A stretch of DNA of 64,000 bases from Deltaproteobacteria bacterium (lineage in GTDB: Bacteria; Desulfobacterota; GWC2-55-46): contig JACOUO010000001.1 in the NCBI GenBank assembly GCA_016177845.1, forward strand, positions 1-64,000. Direction: 5' to 3'. Shown one piece after another: positions 45,996 through 52,995 of the stretch (position 1 is its first letter; every line of letters starts with the position of its first letter). The notes under the pieces were generated by a model that saw only the letters and a program-made list of their open reading frames with translations, made no database searches and was not told the origin of the DNA. The position numbers were made by a program, and so were the translations under genes.

Positions 45996-46080
45996 GCAGG
46001 TTGAGTTGTTTTTAGATTGCGAAGAGCATCCGTAGGTTATGCGGGGCAGGCATGATTGGTAATCCAAAATCGTTTATAAG

Positions 46081-46116
46081 TCATTGCGAGGCTGCGGAAG
46101 CTGCCGAAGCAATCTG
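46081..46116 (+). repeat. Left inverted repeat of the GIY-YIG cassette
   Basis: TCATTGCGAGGCTGCGG...CGAAGCAATCTG pairs in inverted orientation with 46421-46453 (CTGGATTGCTTCG...CTCGCAATGACAG). Ends match over about 10 + 10 bases with a variable middle. It is of the same family as the inner arms of the MITE at 41173-41313. Confidence 0.8.
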
Positions 46117-46122
46117 ATTTTT

Positions 46123-46407
46123 TTGAAACAGTATTATCTGTATATAATGACCAATAAGTCCTACAAGGTGTTATATACCGGCATTACAAATGATCTTAAA
46201 AGAAGGGTCTTTGAACATAGGGAAAAGCAGGCCAAAGGATTTACAAAGAAATACAATGTAAATAAATTGGTCTATTATGAGGTTTTTGAAGACCCTGAGA
46301 ATGCGATTGTTCGGGAAAAACAGATAAAGGGCGGCTCAAGGGCCCGGAAAATAGAATTGATAAACAGGATGAACGCGGACTGGAGAGATTTGTACGAAGA
46401 GATTTAG
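46123..46407 (+). CDS. GIY-YIG nuclease-family small protein
   Basis: The start TTG 46123 gives MKQYYLYIMTNK, the normal beginning of the UPF0213-like GIY-YIG proteins. The upstream ATG 46084 lies inside the inverted repeat and would add translated repeat sequence. The 94-aa protein has YLYIM...VLYTGITNDLKRRVFEH (GIY-YIG motif as YLY-YTG, with catalytic Arg), KYNVNKLVYYEVFEDPENAIVREKQIKGGSR and ends WRDLYEEI. It is a single-domain nuclease-like protein, bracketed by inverted repeats, in the middle of the hdr operon. No RBS is obvious. Confidence 0.85.
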   Translation: MKQYYLYIMTNKSYKVLYTGITNDLKRRVFEHREKQAKGFTKKYNVNKLVYYEVFEDPENAIVREKQIKGGSRARKIELINRMNADWRDLYEEI

Positions 46408-46420
46408 ATTACTTTAAAAA

Positions 46421-46500
46421 CTGGATTGCTTCGCCTTTGGCTCGCAATGACAGTAATATAATATGATTTAGATTGTTTCGCTTTCAGGCTCGTAAATGAT
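46421..46500. repeat. Right inverted repeat plus a decayed extra copy
   Basis: 46421-46453 reads CTGGATTGCTTCGCC...GGCTCGCAATGACAG and is the partner of the left repeat. From 46469 a worn copy in the same orientation (AGATTGTTTCGC...GGCTCGTAAATGA) follows, so repeats occur in tandem on this side. Confidence 0.75.
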
Positions 46501-46562
46501 AAATTTTTAACAACTAAAGCGGGGGATTGGTTGCCCCGCATGACAAGGTTGCAGAGGTTCCC

Positions 46563-48536
46563 ATGCCAAGAATAGGCGTTTTTGTCTGCCAGTGCGGAAA
46601 TAACATAGCGGCTACCGTTGATACCAAAAAAGTTGCCGAGGAGATGTCCAAGATACCCGGTGTCGTCTACACATGCGACTATAAGTTCATGTGCTCTTCT
46701 CCGGGGCAGGAGATGCTCAAGCAGGCTATCAAGGAAAACAAGCTTGACGGCGTGATTGTATCTGCCTGTTCACCCCATATGCATGAGAAGACCTTCAGAA
46801 AGGCTTCTGAGGCTGCGGGGCTCAACCCTTACCAGTGCGAGATAACAAATATCCGTGAGCAGTGCTCATGGGTGCACCACGACAGCACCAAAAAGGTCGG
46901 CACCCTTAAAAGCACAGACCTTACAAGGATGACCATCGAGAGGCTTAAGAAGAACGCGCCTCTTAAGAAGATAAAAATACCAATCAAGAAAAAGGCACTT
47001 GTAATCGGCGGCGGCATTGCCGGCATACAGGCTGCCCTTGACATAGCCGAAGGCGGCAGGCAGGTAATCCTTGTTGAGAGGGAGCCTTCAATCGGCGGCA
47101 ACATGGCAAGGCTTTCAGAGACATTCCCAACAATGGACTGCTCTCAGTGCATCCTTACGCCAAAGATGGTCGAGGCCGAGCTTAATGAGAATATCACACT
47201 CCTTACTTATTCAGAGATAGAAAAGGTTGACGGCTACATCGGAAACTTTACCGTCCAGATAAGAAGGAAGTCCAAATATGTTGATGAAGAACGCTGCACA
47301 GGCTGCGGCGAGTGCATGGAAAAATGCCCGTTCAAGACTGAAAGCCAGTTTGAGCTCGGGCTTAACAAGCGTAAGATCATCTATACTCCGTTTCCCCAGT
47401 CAGTGCCCAATGTCCCTGTAATCGACGCGCCTAACTGCCCGAAGATACAGAAGGACAAGTGCGGAGCCTGCGCGGTTGTCTGCGGCCCCAAGTGCATTGA
47501 CTTCAAGATGGAAGACAAGATAGTAACCGAAGAGGTCGGCGCAATAGTTGTGGCAACCGGCTATCAGCTCATGCCCAACGAAAGGTTCGGCGAGTACGGC
47601 TACGGCAGGATAAAAGATGTAATAAGCGGCATGCAGTTCGAGAGGCTTGCCTCTTCATCAGGCCCCACAGGCGGCGAGATAAGAAGGCCCTCTGACGGCA
47701 AAGTGCCGAAAAATGTCGTCTTTATCCAGTGCGTAGGCTCAAGGGATGAGAAAAAAGGTGTTTCATACTGCAGTAAAATCTGCTGTATGTACACAGCCAA
47801 ACATACAAAGCTCTACAGCCACAAGGTCCACGGCGGACAGTCCTATGTATTCTATATGGACATCCGTTCAGGCGGCAAACGCTATGAAGAGTTCGTAAGG
47901 GGCGCGATAGAGCATGACGGCGCCATGTACCTCAGGGGCCGCGTTTCAAGGGTCTATGAAAAGGACGGCAAGGTAATCGTTCAGGGCGCGGACACCTTAA
48001 GCGGCAGCCAGGTAGAGATAGAAGCGGATATGGTCGTGCTGGCAACAGCCATTGTCTCAAGGACAGGGGCGGACACGCTTGCTCAGAAGCTTGGCATCGG
48101 CTATGACAAATATAAGTTCTACAATGAGTATCATCCGAAACTGAAGCCTGTTGAGACAGTGACGGCTGGTATCTTCCTTGCGGGCACATGCATGGGTCCC
48201 ATGGATATCCCTGAATCCGTTGCGCAGGGAAGCGCGGCAGCAAGCAAGGTGCTTTCCCTCTTCTCAGCCGATGAGATGGCAAGGGAGCCGATAACATCAG
48301 TCGTAAACAAGACCACCTGTAATGCCTGCTGGGACTGTGTAACAGCGTGCCCGTACTCGGCTATTGAACGGGATACAATAAAGAACAGGCAGGGCGAGAT
48401 ATTAAGATGGGTAGCAAAGGTCAATGACGGAGTATGCCAGGGCTGCGGAGTCTGCGTAGCCGCATGCAGAAGCAAGTCAATAGACCTTAAGGGATATACG
48501 GACGAGCAGGTTTTTGCTGCCATTAACGCATTTTAA
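46563..48536 (+). CDS. hdrA: Heterodisulfide reductase subunit A (flavin/Fe-S)
   Basis: The start ATG 46563 follows GAGGTTCCC. A longer frame from TTG 46527 lacks an RBS. The 657-aa protein begins MPRIGVFVCQCGNNIAATVD, has ALVIGGGIAGIQAALDIAE (FAD-binding), GGNMARLSETFPTMDCSQCILTPKM, a 4Fe-4S motif CTGCGECMEKCPF, an NADPH/FAD-type ATGYQLMP stretch and a C-terminal ferredoxin domain with CNACWDCVTACPYSAIE and CQGCGVCVAACRSKSI. This is the electron-bifurcating core of Hdr complexes. It is linked to HdrBC upstream and to the MvhD-like protein downstream. Confidence 0.95.
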   Translation: MPRIGVFVCQCGNNIAATVDTKKVAEEMSKIPGVVYTCDYKFMCSSPGQEMLKQAIKENKLDGVIVSACSPHMHEKTFRKASEAAGLNPYQCEITNIREQCSWVHHDSTKKVGTLKSTDLTRMTIERLKKNAPLKKIKIPIKKKALVIGGGIAGIQAALDIAEGGRQVILVEREPSIGGNMARLSETFPTMDCSQCILTPKMVEAELNENITLLTYSEIEKVDGYIGNFTVQIRRKSKYVDEERCTGCGECMEKCPFKTESQFELGLNKRKIIYTPFPQSVPNVPVIDAPNCPKIQKDKCGACAVVCGPKCIDFKMEDKIVTEEVGAIVVATGYQLMPNERFGEYGYGRIKDVISGMQFERLASSSGPTGGEIRRPSDGKVPKNVVFIQCVGSRDEKKGVSYCSKICCMYTAKHTKLYSHKVHGGQSYVFYMDIRSGGKRYEEFVRGAIEHDGAMYLRGRVSRVYEKDGKVIVQGADTLSGSQVEIEADMVVLATAIVSRTGADTLAQKLGIGYDKYKFYNEYHPKLKPVETVTAGIFLAGTCMGPMDIPESVAQGSAAASKVLSLFSADEMAREPITSVVNKTTCNACWDCVTACPYSAIERDTIKNRQGEILRWVAKVNDGVCQGCGVCVAACRSKSIDLKGYTDEQVFAAINAF

Positions 48537-48557
48537 AAAGTATTCAAGGATCCAAAG

Positions 48558-49025
48558 ATGAGCGGACACTCAGAAGAAGCGGTTTCAACCGCGGGCGGTT
48601 ACGAGCCCAAGATAATGGCTTTTGTATGCAACTGGTGCACATACGCGGGCGCTGACCTTGCGGGCACAAGCAGGATGGAGTACAGGCCCAATGTGCGCAT
48701 CATTAAATTGCCGTGCACAGGCAGGATAGACCCTCTCTTTATAATCAAGGCATTTGAGAACGGGGCTGACGGAGTGCTTGTGTCAGGCTGCCATCCCGGA
48801 GACTGCCACTACACTACGGGAAATTATCACGCGAGGAGAAGGTGGATAGGTTTCAAGCACCTGATGGAGTTCGCGGGCATAGACATGAAGAGGCTTCACT
48901 TCTCATGGGTATCTGCTTCAGAGGCTATCAAATGGGTTGACCTCATCAATAATGTGACAGACGAGATAAAAAAGCTCGGCCCGTTCATGGAATATAAAGG
49001 ACTTAAGGAAAAGTCGGCGGAATAA
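48558..49025 (+). CDS. flxD: MvhD/FlxD-type hydrogenase iron-sulfur subunit
   Basis: The 155-aa protein has the [2Fe-2S]-type motifs: AFVCNWCTYAGADLAGTSRMEY and VRIIKLPCTGRIDPLFIIKAFENGADGVLVSGCHPGDCHY. This protein links electron donors to HdrA (MvhD in methanogens, FlxD in Flx-Hdr clusters). Here no hydrogenase genes are near and an NAD-linked FlxA-like gene is, so the FlxD role is favoured. It lies 21 bases after hdrA. Confidence 0.92.
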   Translation: MSGHSEEAVSTAGGYEPKIMAFVCNWCTYAGADLAGTSRMEYRPNVRIIKLPCTGRIDPLFIIKAFENGADGVLVSGCHPGDCHYTTGNYHARRRWIGFKHLMEFAGIDMKRLHFSWVSASEAIKWVDLINNVTDEIKKLGPFMEYKGLKEKSAE

Positions 49026-49040
49026 AGGAGCTAATCTTTA

Positions 49041-49262
49041 ATGGGTAATGAAATATCCGTTAGCGTGGTAATTGTTGAGAAGGATGACGGAACTTACAAA
49101 TCGACCTGCCCCGACCTTGGAATAGATGCGCAAGGGGCAAGCGCGGATGACGCATTAAGCAACCTGAAAGACTCGATACTGGAACATATAAGGGCAGTAG
49201 GGGCCGACAATCTGCAGTTAAGCTCGGTCAAATGCATGAAAATCAAGATCCCTGTCGATTGA
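49041..49262 (+). CDS. HicB-like small protein in the flx-hdr operon
   Basis: The 73-aa protein fits the HicB-like fold: VSVVIVEKDDGTYKSTCPDLGIDAQGASADDALSNLKDSILEHI. This is the partial RNase H-like domain of HicB antitoxins without the DNA-binding tail. No HicA lies beside it, so a toxin-antitoxin role is not supported. AAAGGAGC precedes ATG 49041. Its place between flxD and the next Fe-S subunit is unusual and hints at regulation or assembly of the complex. Confidence 0.75.
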   Translation: MGNEISVSVVIVEKDDGTYKSTCPDLGIDAQGASADDALSNLKDSILEHIRAVGADNLQLSSVKCMKIKIPVD

Positions 49263-49300
49263 TGAGGGATAAGGCAAGTTAAATATAAAGGCTCGGTAAC

Positions 49301-50194
49301 ATGGAGAATACATTAAGGCAGAAGGCAAAAGAACTCCTCGAAAGCGGGGAGGTAAAGGTCGTAATAGGCTACAGGTGGAACCGCACCAGGACAAGGACAA
49401 CCCCTGTTTTCATAACAAAGCCTGAAGATACCGACCAGCTCATCTTCAACCCCCTTTGCGTAAATAACCTTTCACTCTACCTTACGAGGAAGTTTAAGGA
49501 TATTCAGGCGCTCGGAAAACCCGCAATCGTCGCCAAAGGCTGCGATATCAAAAATATCGTTGTGCTTATAACAGAGGCGCAGGTAAAGAGGGAAGATGTA
49601 TTCATTATAGGCATGGTCTGCAACGGCATGGTCTATAAGCAGGAACTCTGGAAAGGCGAGCTTACGCCCCAGATAATGCCTACAAAGTGCCACAACTGCG
49701 ATGTCAGGAATCCCCATGTCGCTGACTTTGTTATCGGAGAGAGATCGACATTCACCCCTCCTGAGAAACCCGAAGGCATGGTGTTCGATAAGATAAAGGC
49801 GCTCGATTCAAAGGACCCGTCAGAGAGATGGGCCTTCTGGATAAATGAATTTTCAAGGTGCATCAAATGCTACGCCTGCAGGCAGGTATGCTCGCTGTGC
49901 TTCTGCGAAAGGTGCATCACCGAGAAGAATATGCCCCAGTGGATAGAGACATCGGCACATCCGAGAGGGAATCTCTCATGGAATCTTACAAGGGCAATGC
50001 ACCTTGTTGGAAGATGCACATTCTGCGGAGAGTGCGAGAGGGCTTGCCCGGTAAATATACCGCTTAACCTCATCAACCAGAAGATGATACAGGTTGTTGG
50101 CGAGGCGTTTGATTTCAAATCAGGCTACGATGAAAAGGTCCATCCGCCAATGATAGTATTCAGCCCGGATGATAAAGAGAACTTCATTAAATAG
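49301..50194 (+). CDS. Fe-S protein of the Flx cluster (FrhB-like N-terminus)
   Basis: The 297-aa protein has an N-terminal part resembling F420-reducing hydrogenase beta subunits (NPLCVNNLSLYLTRKF, KPAIVAKGCDIKNIVVLITEAQVKRED, VCNGM) followed by Cys-rich Fe-S binding segments: KCHNCDVRNPH, SRCIKCYACRQVCSLCFCERCI and RCTFCGECERACPVNIP. It probably corresponds to FlxC or FlxB. The exact one cannot be told. It wires FlxA to the HdrA/FlxD relay. No F420 genes are near. Confidence 0.8.
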   Translation: MENTLRQKAKELLESGEVKVVIGYRWNRTRTRTTPVFITKPEDTDQLIFNPLCVNNLSLYLTRKFKDIQALGKPAIVAKGCDIKNIVVLITEAQVKREDVFIIGMVCNGMVYKQELWKGELTPQIMPTKCHNCDVRNPHVADFVIGERSTFTPPEKPEGMVFDKIKALDSKDPSERWAFWINEFSRCIKCYACRQVCSLCFCERCITEKNMPQWIETSAHPRGNLSWNLTRAMHLVGRCTFCGECERACPVNIPLNLINQKMIQVVGEAFDFKSGYDEKVHPPMIVFSPDDKENFIK

Positions 50195-50211
50195 TTGTAA
50201 TCAGGGATTTT

Positions 50212-51222
50212 ATGGCAGATAAATTACTCAAAAAAGAAAATCTCGGCAAATTGATCGAGTCTGTTTTAGGCAAGGGCGGCAGGTTTATCGCCCCTTCAAC
50301 CGATGCCCGCCAGGTGGTATTTAAGGCAGTGGCAAAGGCTGAAGACCTTGCCTCCGACTATATCCTTGCAAGGAACTCATATAAGGAATTCCTCTTCCCC
50401 CAGACTGAAGTCGTTGCCGAATTCACAGTAGGCAAAGACGGAGTTGACCTCAGGGGTACGGATGTAAACCCGAAGGATACCGTCATATTCGGCTCAAGGC
50501 CGTGCGAGGCCGCAAGCTTATCAGCCTTGAGAGCAGTATTTACATGGGATTTCATAGATGAGTTCTACACAAAGAGGGAAGATAAGACCGTAGTCCTGAC
50601 AGTTGCCTGCACAAAGGGAGATGAAGCCTGCTTCTGTACGACAGTGGGCCTTTCGCCTGAGACAAAGGACGGCTCAGATGTCTATCTGAAAGAGACGGAG
50701 AGCGGCGATTATATAATCGAAGCCGTAACCGATAAAGGCAAGGCGTTCGTTGAGAAGCATGCCGCAGTATTCGAGGACGGCAGTGCGACTGCTAAGCCCC
50801 TCTTTATCCCGGCGAAGATAGAAGGCATTGACCTTGATAAGATAAAGGAAAGGCTTGCGAAGACAGAGAATTACGCAGACCCGGTCTGGGGAGAGCTTAC
50901 AAAGAAGTGCATAGGCTGCGGAGCCTGCACATTCGTCTGCCCCACATGCCATTGTTTCGATATAACGGATGAAGGAACCGCTTTTGAGGGCGAGAGAAGG
51001 AAGAACTGGGACTCATGCCAGTACGAAAACTTCACATTGCACGCAAGCGGCCACAACCCGAGGGATTTCCAGCACAAGAGATGGCGCAACAGGTTTATGT
51101 GCAAATTTAATTATTATCCGAACAAGTTCTCATCAAAAGGCTGCGTTGGCTGCGGCAGGTGCATCAGGGTATGCCCTGTCAGGCTTGATATAACAGAAGT
51201 CATGGAGGCAATGTCTAAGTAG
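50212..51222 (+). CDS. 4Fe-4S dicluster protein of the Flx cluster (AsrA/HydB-like)
   Basis: The 336-aa protein resembles the beta subunits of sulfhydrogenases and AsrA-type sulfite reductase. N-terminal half: RQVVFKAVAKAEDLASDY, DTVIFGSRPCEAASLSAL, TVACTKGDEACFCTTVGLSP. C-terminal half: KCIGCGACTFVCPTCHCFDI and SKGCVGCGRCIRVCPVRLDI, two [4Fe-4S] clusters. It precedes the FAD/NAD subunit at 51283 just as AsrA/AsrB or HydB/HydG pairs do, which fits FlxB-FlxA. It is 17 bases behind the previous gene. Confidence 0.85.
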   Translation: MADKLLKKENLGKLIESVLGKGGRFIAPSTDARQVVFKAVAKAEDLASDYILARNSYKEFLFPQTEVVAEFTVGKDGVDLRGTDVNPKDTVIFGSRPCEAASLSALRAVFTWDFIDEFYTKREDKTVVLTVACTKGDEACFCTTVGLSPETKDGSDVYLKETESGDYIIEAVTDKGKAFVEKHAAVFEDGSATAKPLFIPAKIEGIDLDKIKERLAKTENYADPVWGELTKKCIGCGACTFVCPTCHCFDITDEGTAFEGERRKNWDSCQYENFTLHASGHNPRDFQHKRWRNRFMCKFNYYPNKFSSKGCVGCGRCIRVCPVRLDITEVMEAMSK

Positions 51223-51282
51223 TTCGCGCTTTTTGACCTCCTGTTTGCGGCGCGGACTTTAAAGAGGACTGATAGACTGATT

Positions 51283-52116
51283 ATGAACAACATTTATTTG
51301 CCGAATCTCGTAACCATAGAAGATATCTACGAAGAAGCCCCTGATGTAAGAAGTTTCAGGCTTGTTTTCAAAGACCAGAAACTCCGCGACAGCTTTGAGT
51401 TCAAGGCAGGGCAGTTCGGGCTTTACTCGGCTTTCGGGCTTGGCGAGTCAACATTCTGCATAGCCTCTTCCCCTACGCGCAAGGGCTACATCCAGTGCAC
51501 ATTCAGGAAGACCGGAAGGGTTACGGGCGGGCTTGCCAATCTTTCAATAGGCGACACAATGGGCTTCAGAGGCCCTTACGGCAACTCCTTCCCAGTAGAT
51601 GAATGGAAGGGCAAGGATATAGTATTTATCGCAGGCGGCATAGGGCTTCCTCCTGTGCGTTCCGTCATCTGGAATGTGCTGGACAGGAGAGAGGACTTCG
51701 GCAAGGTCACAGTAGTTTACGGCGCAAAGACGGTGGCCGACCTTGTATATAAAAATGAACTTCAGCACTGGGAAGAGAGGAACGATGTTACCCTCGTCCA
51801 GACAGTTGACCCGGGCGGAGAGACCCCCGACTGGAAGGGCAAGATAGGTTTTGTCCCCACAGTATTGGAAGAGGCTGCCCCAGGCGCGAACAATGCGGTT
51901 GCGGTTACATGCGGCCCTCCGATAATGATAAAATTCGTTCTCAATACCCTGCTTAAGTTAGGGTTCAATGAGAACAGCGTATATACAACGCTTGAGAACA
52001 AGATGAAGTGCGGAGTCGGTAAATGCGGCAGGTGCAATGTGGGCGACATATATGTCTGCAAGGAAGGCCCCGTATATACCGCGGCTGAAATAAAGAAGAT
52101 GTATAACGATTTCTAA
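51283..52116 (+). CDS. flxA: FAD/NAD(P)-binding oxidoreductase subunit (FlxA/AsrB/HydG-like)
   Basis: The 277-aa ferredoxin-reductase-fold protein has an FAD site (DSFEFKAGQFGLYSAFGLGESTFCIAS), an NAD(P) site (KDIVFIAGGIGLPPVRSVIWNVL, VVYGAKTVADLVY) and a C-terminal [2Fe-2S] motif (MKCGVGKCGRCNVGDIYVCKEGPV). Such proteins take electrons from NADH or NADPH. In FlxABCD-HdrABC clusters this is the NADH-oxidising entry point. Nucleotide preference is not readable here. Confidence 0.88.
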   Translation: MNNIYLPNLVTIEDIYEEAPDVRSFRLVFKDQKLRDSFEFKAGQFGLYSAFGLGESTFCIASSPTRKGYIQCTFRKTGRVTGGLANLSIGDTMGFRGPYGNSFPVDEWKGKDIVFIAGGIGLPPVRSVIWNVLDRREDFGKVTVVYGAKTVADLVYKNELQHWEERNDVTLVQTVDPGGETPDWKGKIGFVPTVLEEAAPGANNAVAVTCGPPIMIKFVLNTLLKLGFNENSVYTTLENKMKCGVGKCGRCNVGDIYVCKEGPVYTAAEIKKMYNDF

Positions 52117-52153
52117 AAATTGTATAATGATTTAGCTTGTTAAACTCGGGAGA

Positions 52154-52945
52154 ATGACCATGGCAGAAGATAAGAAGTTAAAAACGCTCGCTACCGGCGA
52201 TAAGACAATACCGCCTGAAGGCGCCAAAATGATACCCATATACATTATGGGCAGGGAATACATGGTGCCTGAAACGCTGACTATCATGAAAGCGGTCGAG
52301 TACGCGGGTTACAGTTATGTCCGCGGCTGCGGCTGCAGGGGCGGCATATGCGGTGCGTGCGGAACTTTCTACCGTTTCCTCGGCGACTACAGACTGAGAT
52401 CTGGCCTTGCCTGCCAGACAGTAGCAGAGCCGAACATGGTTATCATGCAGCTCCCGTTTTTCCCGGCAAACAGGCCCGGATATGACCTTGAAAATATGCA
52501 GGGCAACCCGCACGAAGAGCTCAGAAGGCTTTATCCTGAGGTCTTCAAATGCGTGGGCTGCGGCACATGCACAAGGACATGCCCGATGGATATAGATGTA
52601 ATGGACTACATCGCCCTTATGAAAAGGGGAGATTTAAGGGGCGCGGCATTAAAGAGCTTTGACTGCGTAATGTGCGGCCTTTGCACTTCACGCTGCCCCG
52701 CTCAGATATCCCAGTACATGGCCGCGATGTTTGTAAGAAGGGTATTCGGCAAATTCATACTGCCCAAGGCAGAGCACCTCTCAAAGCGTGTCGAGGAAGT
52801 AAAGAGCGGCAAGTACGAGAAGAAGCTTAAAGAGCTTATCGGAATGAAGCAGGAAGATGTCAAAAAGCTCTATGTTGAGCGCGAGAGGGAGCCTGACCTC
52901 GCGGAAGCGGGCAAATGGATGCCGAAGGACACGACAAACCTTTAG
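52154..52945 (+). CDS. SdhB/FrdB-like 2Fe-2S plus 4Fe-4S protein
   Basis: The 263-aa protein has an N-terminal [2Fe-2S] domain with YVRGCGCRGGICGACGTFYRF and a later SGLACQTV, then two [4Fe-4S] motifs: CVGCGTCTRTCPM and CVMCGLCTSRCPAQ. The order is that of SdhB/FrdB or TfrB iron-sulfur subunits but the C-terminal motif set is more HdrC-like. ATG 52154 is read in frame as MTMAEDKK. It is 37 bases after FlxA and 50 bases before a flavoprotein, so it probably connects the Flx/Hdr complex to that flavoprotein. Confidence 0.85.
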   Translation: MTMAEDKKLKTLATGDKTIPPEGAKMIPIYIMGREYMVPETLTIMKAVEYAGYSYVRGCGCRGGICGACGTFYRFLGDYRLRSGLACQTVAEPNMVIMQLPFFPANRPGYDLENMQGNPHEELRRLYPEVFKCVGCGTCTRTCPMDIDVMDYIALMKRGDLRGAALKSFDCVMCGLCTSRCPAQISQYMAAMFVRRVFGKFILPKAEHLSKRVEEVKSGKYEKKLKELIGMKQEDVKKLYVEREREPDLAEAGKWMPKDTTNL

Positions 52946-52995
52946 GCCTATTAAAAACCTGTTTTTTAAAATGGTAAGGGATTAACGGAGGAAAG

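Noticed and set aside
46084-46122. Upstream ATG start for the GIY-YIG gene
   Set aside because: The extra residues (MRGCGSCRS...) are translated from the inverted repeat. Homologues start at KQYYLYIM.
46527-46562. TTG start for hdrA
   Set aside because: ATG 46563 has GAGG at proper distance and gives the normal HdrA N-terminus, while the extension has no RBS.
49041-49262. HicAB toxin-antitoxin system
   Set aside because: No hicA-like frame lies on either side. Only the HicB-like fold is present.
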